A DNA stretch of 64,000 nt from Rhynchopus sp. YZ270_cl-10 (GCA_964035575.1 OZ037923.1:1-64000), one strand, 5' to 3'. Shown: positions 50,678-61,612, counted from the stretch's first letter. The notes: a model not told the origin generated them from the letters alone. Program-made: numbers and translations.

Positions 50678-51720
50678 TTTTTGTGCAATTTGCATTTGTG
50701 TGAATTTACAAATTTAAAGCGACATTCAACAAGATGCTGGGGGTCACGGGCGAAGTCCCGGACCGCAAAAAAAAAAATGCGTTCAACACCTACCTGATGA
50801 TTTGCCTTACTAAAAATGACCAATTTATCAGTCTGTCTCAAACACATAGCCAACTTTTGGGGGGAAATGATCCTGCTGCTGCTGCTGCTGCTGTCAGGTT
50901 CACCTACAAACGCTTGAAAGCCTTTTGGGATAATACTAAGAAAAAAAAGGAGGGAAAATTTAAAAACCATACTGTCAAATCTGACATGAATTCTAAGGAA
51001 TGTGGGGAGGATGGGGGGGGGGGAAATAGGGGTTAAAAAAACACACTCTCTCCTCTCTCTTATTGTCTATTAACATTGGCCAGAATGCAAAAAAACAAAA
51101 CAAAGAAATCTTCGGTAGTTCTAAGTAACTTAGTATTTAGAGACATTTCCAACCAACACTCATGAAATACAAAAGAATGCTTGTTTCATCACTGCGACCA
51201 AAAATGTGTTTTTTTTTTGATAGGGTCAGTCAATCACGAAATAAAAAAAAGTTGAAATTTTTGGTTTTGTATAAGCGCAAAACACCCAGGAGGGAAGAGT
51301 TACCACTATACAAAACTCTTATTTTTTTTTTTGGGGGGGGTGAAAAAAGAGAGTGACCTCGACGGAGAGGCGGAAATATCTAAAAAAAAAATAATAAACT
51401 TATAAAATTGGCAAGGGGAAAGGGGGCAGGGGGGGTGGGGGGTGGAGAAAAGAGGGGAGGTGGGGGGATCATGTAAAAGGAAGGGGGTTTGGGGGATATA
51501 AACTTTTCTTCGCTTTGTTTTTTTTTCAAAAAAAATTATACTTTGAAAAAAAAATCTGAATGGGCGGGCATTGGAGTAATCCCCAAAAAAAAAAATAATC
51601 ATAATTACGTTGGTCGTTTTTGGTTATTTGAAAACTTGGAAAAATCACGTGTCGCAACAGAATATATCCACGCCACGCCCACCCTCCGCCCAGCTTACTT
51701 CCATTTCGCGTTATTTGTAT
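50678..51720. other. AT-rich spacer with a CTG microsatellite
   Basis: CTG repeat at about 50,872-50,892. Many A and G runs. No gene recognised. Confidence 0.5.
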
Positions 51721-51726
51721 TGTTCC

Positions 51727-51849
51727 ACCTGATTTTTACCCTGCGTATAGGCGCGTAAAGACCCGAAAAGGCGCCTTTTGGCCAAACCCCACCCATTTTC
51801 CCCAGCCTTTACGCGCTATACGCGCCTATACACGGGGTAAAAATCAGGT
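51727..51849. repeat. Hairpin element, 15-bp perfect outer arms
   Basis: ACCTGATTTTTACCC (51,727-51,741) is perfectly inverted at 51,835-51,849. Inner arms GTATAGGCGCGTAAAG and CTTTACGCG...CCTATAC also pair, except that the right arm carries a nine-base tandem duplication CTATACGCG. No coding capacity. MITE-like. Confidence 0.85.
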
Positions 51850-52364
51850 AGTTGTTGCATGAAAACGGTTTTTGAATTGCTTTTTTTTTGCTTCATTTTT
51901 GAAAAAACTTTTGTCAAACTTACAATACCGAGAGAGCCATCTTTTCACAGGACAGGGGTAGGGGTGTGTGTGGGTGATGTTCTAAAAAGCGGGTAGGCTT
52001 TTGAGCACCCTGTCAGGAAGGCATGCATAACTGGGCTACCGTGCACCTAAAAAAAAGGTAGTCCCCACAGCCAGAGAGGCTAATCTGGGGGACAAAAAAT
52101 AGTAATTATTTTTTCATTTTTTTTGGGGGAAACTGATGTAGCAACGACTCTAACAGACGAAGGACATCAAAAACAAAAGAAAATTTTGGAGATGAAAAAC
52201 AAAAAACAAAAATGGCACCTCTCTCTGTCCCACACAACAATGCGCATTTTTAAAGAAAGGAAATCTACATAAAAAAATAAGCTGTTTTTTTGCCCACCCC
52301 CACCCCCTCCCGAACCTAATCAAACGTGGTTTTGGGGTTCTCCCCCCTCCCCTCGCTGCATAGT
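51850..52364. other. Spacer downstream of the SR-protein kinase
   Basis: AT-rich; CACCCTGT and GTGCACC motifs near 52,000-52,045 recall the boxes at 10,662 but are short. No gene. Confidence 0.4.
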
Positions 52365-54977
52365 TTAGATAGAGTGTGCCCTGGATGGCTTCCCTTCCTC
52401 GTCGTCGGCGTAGTCCTGTAGGGGGAAGTGTGGTTATGGTGACAAATGAGAAGCAGGGTACAGAGGGAGAAGAATGCTATGAAAATGACACAAGAGCCAG
52501 ACGACGTTAATGCGAAAGATTGCCGTATTCGTACAAAAATTGGCGACCGTAATAATATTCGACCTTTTCAAGATTATTTCTGGAAGTTCGACCTTTTTAA
52601 GCACAACACTCTCTCAAAACATCTCCCACTATGCTGTAAAGGGACATGCGGGAGCTGACGGAACCGGTGCTAACCACCGTTGACCTTACAGATGACGCCT
52701 ATGTGGGTGACGAAAACAGGAAAAGTTTGGGTTGCCTTGGGTTGCCCCAAGCCAGGGTTCGTAGCTTTTGTCACGTATAGGAACGTGGTGTTCGAGCAAT
52801 GGTGTGCATGTGTACAAAAAGGGGATGGGAGGGAGGCATACGTCTTCCTCCTCGTCCACAGACTCTGACTCCATGTCGGACCCTGCACGCTGCTCGTCGT
52901 ACTGCTCCTCGTCGCTCTGTAGGGGGAAAGCAGCATGAAAATCACAAAAAACGTTTGTTAAGTTCCAACAAAAGGACACATCAAACTTTTGGCATACCGG
53001 GTACTCCTCAGGGTGCTGGTGCGAGTACGGGAAGTCGTCGTCGTCCTTCTCTATGAACCAGTCAGCGTAGTTCACAAGCATTTCCTGTGGTGTGGTGTGT
53101 GGGGGGTTTGTGGGCACGTTGCCGTCTAGAAGCAAGAAGTACGGTTGGGGGTTTTGCCATTAGAAATGATGGATTATATCGAGTTGCGTTCTCATGGTGA
53201 TGCGATCAGAGCAGATACGACAACGTGCAGTTGTCGTGCACCATCAGAACCGGATGTGTGTTGTTGACCATGTTGTTGTTGTGCTTGCCTCATGTGGGCG
53301 TCCAAGCATGACGAAGGGGGAGGTGGGGCACCCCATATGGGTGTGGGTGGCATACCTGTGCAGTAGCACGCTGCCTCGGGTCGGGGTGAAGCATGGGGAG
53401 AAGGAAGTTCGCAACCTCGTCTGCCTTCGAACGCGTGAACTTGTACTTCTCGTGAAGCACGGCGGAGAGACCCCAGTACTTCAGGCTGAAGAAAAGAGAG
53501 AAAAATGAAGAAACGTTTAAATGAATATGTCCTTCGTGGTAAAAAGAGAAGACACATAACCAAAGAAAAGTGCACAATGACCCTATTAGGCTAAGCCTCT
53601 GTACTTAGCCACCTAATCAAAAGCTGTACGCACCTCTCTTCACATCTCATCGTCTCCCAAACAAAAAACAGAACTCCAATTGAGTATTTGGGCATTGAAC
53701 AATAAACCTACAAAAGCATACTTGGTAATACTGCGCAGCTCTCCGTGGCGGTTGAAGTACTTGTCACGGAACTTGCCGTTCCCTCTCGACATGCGTGGGG
53801 GGAGTGGCCCCAGCAGCTCGACCATGAGTGCAAGGTGGTCTTCGTCACGGTCGAAGTTGTCTCCTGTTCTCGGGTCGAAGAGGAACTCACCTGTGAGCAG
53901 CTCGAAGATGAGACATGCGCAGGACCACACATCGATGGGCGTGCTGTACCCGTCCCCAAGGATCACCTCGGGCGAGCGGTACTGCCGTGTCTGCACCTCA
54001 TCCGTGAACCGCTTGTCCGTCCAGCAGCCGTTCCCGAAGTCCGCCAGCACGGTCTTCTTCCGCCGCTCAAGCTCGAACTCCGGGTCTTCATCGGACACTT
54101 CGTCGTCCTCAATCTGCACCGGCTTGACCGACACCTCCTCGCGAGGCGGTGCGTCTTCGTCCTGCGACTTCAGCTTCTTCTTGAGACGCTTCTTCTGCGC
54201 CTTGCTCATCATCGCCGGGTCCTTCTCCGTGAGCAGCAACTGCTTGTCCACCGGCGGCGGGGTGTACCGCTCCATGATACGACGGATCTTCTTCACAGGC
54301 GTCTCCAGCAAGACGTTCTCGGGCTTCAGGTCGGTGTGGATGATGGAAAGCTCTCTGTGGAGGTAGTCGAGCCCAATGAGCACCTGCTTGGCAAGGACGC
54401 GGATGAGCTTCAGGGGCGCGCCCTTGTAGTCGTACTTTGTGATGAGCGAGAGCAGGTTCTCGCCAAGCACCTTGAACACCATGACAATGTGCTTGCCGTT
54501 GGGGCCGACGTGCTCAAAGGAGTCGGTCATCGAGCAGCAGCACTTCTCTGACTTCGGGTCTCCTTTCATGATCTGGTCCAGCAGCTTGATCTCATCGAGC
54601 GCAGCCTCGCGGTAGTGCTCTGCCCCCTTCTGCACCTTCATCGCTTTGAAGTCCTCATCCTGGTAGTCCCAGACAAGCCAGACGGTGCTGAAGTACCCCC
54701 AACCCAGCTTGTGCGCGGTACGGTAACGTCCGTTGTACAGCTCCCCCTCGGTGACCGGGTGGTAGCCCCCCTTGCGGTACTCCTCCTTGCGCTCCTCCTG
54801 TGTGTCGCTGTAGTCTTCTTCTGTGTGGCTCTCGACGTCGCTCTCCTCCTTCTTGGTGGGCTTGGAGCGCTTCTTCTCCCAAGGCTTGTTGTTGCGCCCT
54901 CCTTTGTTCTTCTTAGGGCGACGTCTGCGCAGGGCTGATGCGACACCTGAGCCTGCGTCTTTCGGTACGACCGGCAT
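52365..54977 (-). CDS. SRPK: SR-protein kinase (SRPK family), five exons
   Basis: Exons: 54,977-53,722; 53,485-53,356; 53,084-52,998; 52,916-52,842; 52,415-52,365. All donors are GTATGC and all acceptors CAG; the joined frame gives 532 residues and a TAA stop. After a basic/acidic head (1-75) comes the kinase: Gly-rich loop LGWGYFSTVW (91-100), Lys114, catalytic HTDLKPEN (214-221), a charged spacer insert (about 226-307, including KKRLKKKLK) and LADFGNGCW (311-319). The split kinase with the insert between the catalytic loop and DFG, LGWGxFSTVWL and DFGNxCW are hallmarks of SRPKs. The C-lobe closes with LKYWGLSAVL and DPRQRATAQ; the tail is acidic. It phosphorylates Arg/Ser splicing factors in cytoplasm and nucleus. 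Confidence 0.92.
52520..52600. repeat. Half-copy of inverted repeat F in SRPK intron 4
   Basis: GCCGTATTCGTACAAAAATT, GGCGACCGTAATAATATTCG, CTGGAAGTTCGACC correspond to the left arm and centre of the element at 41,170-41,240. The right arm is missing. Confidence 0.65.
53571..53618. repeat. Repeat A hairpin in SRPK intron 1, longest stem
   Basis: ATTAGGCTAAG-CCTCTGTA-CTTAG-CCA-CCTAAT: eleven base pairs with a three-base bulge. The loop is a shortened form of CCTCTCGTG. Confidence 0.8.
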
Positions 54978-56112
54978 GGTGGTGTTGTCTAGGTGCTGTA
55001 GAGGGGTGGTGTAGAGGGGTGGGGGTGGGGAGGTGGGGTGGTGGGAGAGGTTTGCGGAATATCTGTACAAAAACAAGGGGGAGGAACTTTTTTTAATATT
55101 GACTTGACTTTATACATTTTTTGTTTTTTGGGGTGGTTTTGAAGGGGAAGGCGGGGGTCATTTTTGTTAGGGATGTCTTCGTTGAAACCCCCGCGCAAAT
55201 AGATTCGAGGGGTTTTTTTTGTTGTTGTTTGTAATTTTTCGCTTTATATTTTGTTTCGTTTGACACTTTTGTTACTTTTCTTTTGTTTCAAAAAATTGTA
55301 GAGAAATTAGTCCCGACACAGTGTACCTCTGGAGCTTTTGGAAACACTGGGCTATTTTCTTATTTTTTGATAAATTGTTGGAGTAGTGTAGTTGCCTCGG
55401 GTTGTGTTTTCCACAGTTATGCACAACTCTCCACTTTCCAAAAAGTTCACTCACTCAAAAAGGCCTCAGAGATCTCGAGAGGAGAATCCAGCTGGTCGAA
55501 TCTAATCTTCTTTTCTTTTGAAATTTTTTGGACTTGCTCTTTCTTTCCTCCCCATCTACAACCAAAGAGAAGTTGAAAGTGCACACACCCTCACCTGGTG
55601 ACCCCCTCCCTCCAGAGTGTCTTCTCCCATAAGCTCTCCCGTGGGTTCTACCAGGGACCCGGGTCCCACACCATTCACCGTACACCGTCGGACGCAGAAA
55701 AAAGGCACTGAACAAAAAAGAGGAATTTTTTCGGTCATGAAAAAAGAGTTTTTGAGACGAGACACACCGACTGACCCCACGGATGAAAAGCAACAAAATA
55801 CGCAAAACCTGCAGAGTTTTTTGTTTTTCTTTGCATTGCATTCATTTTAAAAAAAGAGGTTTTCTTCCTAATGTAACTAACAGCGAAAATCTAACTTACT
55901 TGGGGATGACAACCGATCTGATGACCAGTTCACGGCAGTAAAATTGGGGGCATGTGTGTGGAACAACGCCCACAACAAAAAATAGACAAAAAAAGGCTTT
56001 GTTATGACGGCCACCACCACCCCCACCCATCCCCCCCAGGCCCTTTTTTGCCCCCCCATATTCCCCCCTCAGTAGCGTTTTGCGTAGCGATAAGAAAAAA
56101 CAAACAAAAAAA
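54978..56112. repeat. Spacer upstream of SRPK with repeats C and E
   Basis: A pyrimidine-rich stretch ending CTCTACAG lies 17 bases before the SRPK ATG. 55,367-55,475 is the longest repeat-C copy (TTTTTTGATAAATTGTTGGAG through CACTTTCCAAAAAGTTCACTC). 55,569-55,800 contains repeat-E parts (GAAGTTGAAAGTGCACACAC; CCGTACACCGTCGGACGCAG; ACCGACTGACCCCACGGATG). No gene. Confidence 0.55.
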
Positions 56113-56120
56113 ACACGAAT

Positions 56121-56137
56121 TTGCCTCTCGTTTGCAA
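56121..56137. repeat. Repeat A hairpin, TTGC-type stem
   Basis: TTGC-CTCTCGTTT-GCAA: the arms differ from the other copies yet still pair. Confidence 0.65.
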
Positions 56138-56429
56138 CGACGCATAAATCAAAAGCACGGAGCAAGCTCAGTGCGCTGCAGTGTTCGATGGTTTGTCCTC
56201 GCTCCGTCTCGGCCATGCGAGGATAGAAGATGCCACGGGGGTCTCCTTGCCAGTGATGGAGGCGTCAATGAAGCTGTGTGTGTTGTGTGTTGTTGCATTT
56301 TTTTATTAACGTGCAATTATCAACACTTCACAAAATCCTATAAAAGCCGTGGAAATTCGAGAACCACAATTTAACGGCTACCGTGAAGTTATTTTCACCG
56401 TGAAGTTGTGCGCACCCCTGTAAAAGTGG

Positions 56430-57060
56430 AGACAAACAGGAGAATCCACACAGAAAAAAAAAAGTTGGTTTTAGTGCGTACCACCACAGACCAAGTGTTG
56501 GCAGTCACCATCCCGAAAGATCTACTGGACACGGAAGCCGAAGTCCCCTGAGAAGCCAATAAAGAGGCCAGCCCCTGAGGACTGGGGAACTGCGGAGCTG
56601 ATGCCTCGGAAGAGGCAATACACTGAGGACCAGGTGATCAGGCAAATGAACAAAGGCCAAGACTCAAGCTTACAAGGAGCTCTGACAAGATGTAATGGTA
56701 CGGTGCGTGGAGCCAAGACCCACAGGGCCAGAGGTCCTAGACGTGGACCTTCCGCACACATCAAACATTCGTTCCAACAGGCGTGCACCCCAGCGAGGAC
56801 ACGGTTGTTGAGTTCCTTGAACACCTAAGGGAAGATGGCATGAAAGGAAGCTCAATTTGGACAATGTGGTCCAGTATTTTGAGGATCATCAAACACAAAT
56901 GGCCGGGAAGGACCACAAACCCACCCGTCGGTCAACCGCCTGATTGCAACCTGGGGCAAAAACGAACAACAGAAGCCGCTAGCTTCAAGAAGGAACAAAT
57001 CATGACATTCTGTGGGAAGCAGCACCGCTACGCATCGCTGGGATAATTCTCCGGACCCCA
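56430..57060 (+). pseudogene. Decayed tyrosine-recombinase-like fragment
   Basis: The coding-like stretch includes a segment (about 56,790-56,880) of the form PSEDTVVEFLEHLREDG...SSIWTMWSSI and, later, FKKEQIMTF. This resembles the helical core-binding domain of eukaryotic recombinase-like proteins related to Crypton-type elements. It is short, broken, and spread over more than one frame; no catalytic domain is seen. The assignment is by motif resemblance only. Confidence 0.35.
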
Positions 57061-57264
57061 CCCCCCAAAAAAAAAACGCTACAAGATCATCAGATTGAGA
57101 GAAAAACAAGAAACCAGTTTTCTGTGGCCACCACCACCACCACACAGGTTGTTCATAGAATTCAGATTGCACGGCTGTAATAGGATTTTGTGACTCGTTT
57201 ATAATTGCACTTTAATGAAAACTACCAATTATTGTTAAATTATATTATCCCAAGGAATTTAACT

Positions 57265-57325
57265 GAGTGTTGGTTCACTCGAATCGAATCCCTCGTGGGA
57301 TTAGTTCACTTGTGAACCAACACTC
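57265..57325. terminator. Strong hairpin at the 3' end of the bromodomain gene
   Basis: GAGTGTTGGTTCAC (57,265-57,278) is perfectly inverted at 57,312-57,325, and inner arms AATCCC/GGGATT pair around TCGT. It covers the stop codon of the bromodomain frame. It could help end the transcript, or be an inserted palindrome that now supplies the last codons. Confidence 0.6.
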
Positions 57326-57994
57326 TACCTTTATACAAATATAACGAACCACATACGTCAGACAGGTCCGCACCGTCGCATTGGAAAGCTGGAGGACGTC
57401 ACACTCACATCGTATGCCGGATGTACCAAGGCGTCGTGCGTGCATCGCGTCCGGTGTCCCAAGGCTGATGATGCTCAGCAGCGTGTGCACCAGCTGCGGC
57501 TGCAGGGTCGGGAACACCCTCCGCAGCCTGCGCCTGTCCCGCAGCCAGTGGCTCCACGGCAGCGCCCCTTCCTGCAGGATCTCCTTCCGCCACTCCTCCT
57601 CGAACTCCTGGTCCAGCACCTCCGCGCTCAGCCGCAGCACGTTCCCCAGGGACCCCCAGCCCGACCTGTCGTTGTAGATGCGACAGTTCTCCCAGACCTG
57701 CGCGACGTCCTTGCGCACATCCTCCAGATGCTCATACGCATCGCACTCAATGAACAGCAGAATGCTGCCCAAATCCATAGGCCTCTTCACGACACTCAAA
57801 TACCCTGGTGCCCCGTCCGAAGCTTCGTCTACAGGGCGTGCGAAGAAGCTTGCCTTAGAATTTTCCAACAGCCTCTTAACCACCCGTCGTGCCATCCCCA
57901 TCGCTCGAGACAGCTTTTTTTTGACCATCGCATGCCGGTCGGGTGGGTACTGCCGTCGGTTAGAGGATGGCGTCGGGAGGGTGAACCCGGTCAT
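57275..57994 (-). CDS. Bromodomain protein
   Basis: 239 residues from ATG at 57,994. Residues about 30-115 form a single bromodomain: helix Z ARRVVKRLLENSKASFF, the ZA loop with PGYLSVVKRPMDLGSILLFI, helix B YEHLEDVRKDVAQVWENCRIYN with the conserved Asn that binds acetyl-lysine, then helix C LRLSAEVLDQEFEEEW. The expected Tyr and PMDL residues are present. After about residue 180 the protein has no recognisable features and ends inside a long hairpin, so the true 3' end may be spliced differently (a GTGAGT lies near 57,405). Probably a nuclear reader of acetylated histones. An acidic or PHD partner domain is absent. Confidence 0.8.
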   Translation of the reverse strand: MTGFTLPTPSSNRRQYPPDRHAMVKKKLSRAMGMARRVVKRLLENSKASFFARPVDEASDGAPGYLSVVKRPMDLGSILLFIECDAYEHLEDVRKDVAQVWENCRIYNDRSGWGSLGNVLRLSAEVLDQEFEEEWRKEILQEGALPWSHWLRDRRRLRRVFPTLQPQLVHTLLSIISLGTPDAMHARRLGTSGIRCECDVLQLSNATVRTCLTYVVRYICIKVECWFTSELIPRGIRFE

Positions 57995-58241
57995 CGTCGT
58001 GACCAAAAAAGGGTTCTCGTTGGTTGGGTTTCCCAATAGGAAAAGGTGGGTGTGTGGGGGGGGTGGCGGGCGGGTCACGACAGGTGCAGCATCATGTCGG
58101 TCATGTGTTCTTTAACCGTTAAAAGGAAAAGGAAGAAAAAAAAAAGGGGAAGAAAGAGGGGATAAAAGACACAAAAGGGGGTTGCTGCAAAACGTGACGT
58201 GACCCAACGAAATGCCTGAAAGGGAGAAATGGAAGAGAAAA
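57995..58241. other. Short spacer upstream of the bromodomain gene
   Basis: A- and C-rich, no gene or repeat seen except the start of a repeat-A copy at its end. Confidence 0.4.
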
Positions 58242-58285
58242 GTTTATAAGATGACCCCTGAGACCTCTTCGTGCTGAGTGAGTCA
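58242..58285. repeat. Repeat A copy without a clear stem
   Basis: GTTTATAAGATGACCCCTGAG, CCTCTTCGTGCTGAGTGAGTCA. Conserved ends, but CTGAG occurs as a direct rather than inverted repeat. Confidence 0.65.
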
Positions 58286-59346
58286 TCGAAAAAAGAAAGA
58301 TGGTTGTGGCTGAAGGGGGATGATTCGCAGTTCTTGCACACTTTTTGTGCGCCCCCCATTCAGACAATACCAAAAAGATGACAAAATACTTTTTTGAAAG
58401 AAAATATCAGATAATACAAACATATGGGGATGGGGGGTGTCAATTTTTTGATTTATTTTATTTCTTCTTCGAGATTTGAATCCTAAGAAATTTGATTCGT
58501 AATTTGATATCATTAAAGTTGGCCGCGCTCTATTTTGGCGAGCGCTTTAGCAGCGCCTAATTCTTTCTTTTTTTTTGTTGAATCTCAAAAAACCCAACCC
58601 ACCATAAGCGCCCTGCACAACATCTAATTGTCACACCGGAAAGGCGAGAATACTTCTTACAGTTCTCCACGCAAAAAGACGCGACCCCATCATGTGGATA
58701 GGCAAAGCGACGATAAGAGAGCAGGTATTTCACTGTTGAAGCCTCCCACCTATAACTATTGGGCCTATAACGATTGGGCTGTACCGTTGTACCTCCACTT
58801 TCCGCCTTCACCTCCTCCTTCTGACACGAAAATTTCACATCGAGTGTGGTTCGATACACAACAGACAGGGTTAAAAACTTCGTCGTTATTATGTGACCAC
58901 GCACACACCCCCATCATTGGTCAGAAACAACACAAACGGCCAACTTCCACACCCTGGGGCAAATGGTGTCCCCGCTCAATAGGAAACTACACCCACAGGT
59001 GAATTCTGCATTTTTCAAAAAGTGACTATGCTTGAACGTTGTGGAATGGTCGGTATCGCTCGTCGTTAAAAAGGATCACTGCCTTGCCTCTGAAGGAATG
59101 CCTGCCTTTTGTGAGAGAAAAAGAGAAAGGATTCGTGACGAGAGCAGCAGCAGCAGCAGCAGCAGCAATGCAACGTCCTAAGGGACACCTCTCTGCGTTA
59201 TGTACCTTTACTTCATGAGCATCCGCTTGAATCGCCTGTAGGGATGGTTTTGTGTTTTTGTGTTTTTGCGTGCTTTTGTGTTTTTTCCATACACAACGGT
59301 GAAGTAAAACAAAGTCAAGTGATTTGCTTCACCATCGTGTAGTCCT
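58286..59346. other. Spacer between SET and bromodomain genes
   Basis: Holds an AGC microsatellite at about 59,143-59,167. Open frames are short and unconvincing. No RNA gene recognised. Confidence 0.5.
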
Positions 59347-61612
59347 TCACCCCCCTCCCCGCAGTAGCCTCGCCACCTCCCCCACGGAACAGAAATAGTG
59401 CACATACTTCTTGACCTCAGACGAAAGCCTCATGGCTTCCTCCCCAGACGCAGACGAACAGGACATGCTGTCGGGCGCGTCCATGTGCACGATGTAGTCT
59501 GTGTCCTGCCCGTACGAGGCGAGCAGCTCCTTCCCTGGAGGAACCTGTGTTGTGTTGTGTTGTGTGGTTGAGCTTCTTCTTATTCTGAAAGTAAATTTGA
59601 ATAATTTGAGACCAGTACAGAAACCTCTGCATTGCACCACCCTCCTACCAAAAGGTGCCCCAAGAAAAATGCAAAAACACACAGACCCTCACAACGTCCA
59701 TAGTCACTTGGTTTTTCCTCCGCGAAAAATACATCCTACAGAGGACAGGACAAACTGTAAGTAGCCACGGGTCTGAAGTGACGTGCTCTGCTTTCGCTTC
59801 AGCGGCCCCACACCAACCCGATTGCCTGCTCTAGCCAAGAGAACAGGCCCTTGTCAACAAGGCCCACCTCAATCGCGTCTCTCAGCCTGAGGTCCGGGAG
59901 GTGATCGAACTGTTCGAAGGAAATCATATTTTGATTGAAGGCTGGATACGCCGGTCTCTAGGGTCTTTGTGCGGAACCACGCGAGGAGCAAGAAGGCGTG
60001 CAGTGTTTAAGGAAAGCAACTGCCAAAGCTCTGCTACTTGGTTGTGGTGGGAAACCACGACAAACTTCGTTCCTTCATCAAGGACAAGACAGGGGTAGAG
60101 CTAACACTCCACTGACTAAGGTTTTTAGGCACCAGCATGGGATGGATGTGCGCAACGTGTCCCTTTCTTGCGAATGGAAATGGGTGTGCTGTTGCAAACC
60201 CTTCAGAATACTTACAATGTCCCGAGGTCTGTTTTCGGGTTTTCCAGGGCCCAACTAGTGGCTCACTGTGAAGACCTTGCTGTCAAATATGAAGTGAGTT
60301 GCAAAACGGTATTATGTAGTAACGATACGTGTCGAGTAAGGTAACCTCCCGCGCACCTGCCCCCCACACTGGGACCTCAACAAAAAAGTAGCACCCACCC
60401 TCAAACGCCCCCAAACTCACCCCCGTATTCGGACAAATGACCCAAAAAAAAACTTTTCTTACACATAATTCTGAACACATAACACACCATTTGCGTCGTT
60501 CTGAGGAAGATCCGGTGGTCGTGCTGGACAAACTCACAGTTTTGCATGCCCAGCTCATAGCACGAGTCCTCGCCCTGTTGGGGATGTGGCTGCAGCTCCG
60601 AGGCGTTGACGTGACGCACCCACGAGGCGCAGGCAGCGTCCTCCGCATCTATGTAGTACGCTGTGGTCTCGTCTGCGTTGCGCGTGTCGTTGTCACGCAG
60701 CTGCACGGAGAAGACGTACGCCCCGGGGCGGGCACCCTCCTTCCTGTTCGCCTCTTGGTGCTGCTTCACCTCCGCCTCATTTGCAAACACCCTCCCCACG
60801 TACTCCCCGACGTAGTACCCCTGCGGGATCATCTGCCGCGCTATCATCCCCTTCAGCACCACACCCTCCTCCCGTTCACGCTGCATCAGACTTTCCTTGA
60901 CGAGACTCAGCTCCGACACGGTGTACTTCACTAGCTCCGAAAACGGCGCATTAATAACGTGAGCGGGGACAGGAGTTGCGTTTCCCTCTTGCAAAAGATA
61001 CCGTAGTGTACCCGGCTCGGCTCCGCGACTTTTACTGTCCTTTGCGGCGGAGTTGACTGCCCGACGGTAGAGTTTTTGGCTTGCAAACCGTCTCCCCCTC
61101 TCTAAGACCTGCTCCACAAGGTTTGCCTGCAAAATCGAAAAGAACCGGAGTCCTCTCAAACTGGTTTTCAAACTATGTTCTGCGCTGAACAGATGAAGAA
61201 TACACTTTTCCCGTGTTGTCACCCCAGGCTCTGACTGTACAAAGGTGGTGTACCGTGATGGGTCTGGCAGACGGGTTACTTCGATTCCTTCGAAAAGCCC
61301 GTCCTCGTCTGGGAGAAAGGGTGCGTCCCCTTCTAGGTTGATGCAGCGCAGCCAGAGCACCTCGATCTGGTTCTGCCCTGGAGGCACAGCGGAGGTGACC
61401 AACGCGAGCTTGTACGAACAGAAGGAGACCTGGACTGCGACAAGCATGCCCAAATGCAGCGCATTGTTGCGGAACAGCGCGTTAAAATAGATTTGCGACG
61501 GTGTCGGATGCATGCCACCCCCTTTAAGCGGCAGTTTGTCAGCAATTTCGAACCACCATCTGTCACGGACCAGAAGCCATTTCGACAGCGTTTCCGCTTG
61601 CTCTCTGGACAT
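59347..61612 (-). CDS. Two-exon SET-domain protein, likely lysine methyltransferase
   Basis: Exon 1 is 61,612-60,488 and exon 2 is 59,544-59,347, with a 943-base intron (donor GTGTGTT, acceptor CACAG, phase 0), giving 440 residues. The N-terminal ~245 residues are of unknown family. The SET domain covers about 250-390: VVLKGMIARQMIPQGYYVGEYVG (start), YYIDAEDAACASWVRHVNAS with the RxxNxS cofactor motif, NCEFVQHDHRIFLRTTQ, and, from exon 2, VPPGKELLASYG, the closing GEExxxDYG-type motif. Exon joining restores the family order exactly. The Asp before YG is Ser here. The ATG at 61,612 follows a pyrimidine tract and overlaps TTGATGTCCAG, so an additional upstream exon is possible. Likely methylates a protein lysine; target unknown. 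Confidence 0.85.

Noticed and set aside
50536-50970. Minus-strand frame of about 144 residues
   Set aside because: It spans a repeat-C copy, a CTG microsatellite and A runs, and has no conserved features.
59880-60290. Coding-like GC-richer stretch inside the SET gene intron
   Set aside because: Open frames are short and show no motif I can name; left as intron sequence, though an old element fragment is possible.
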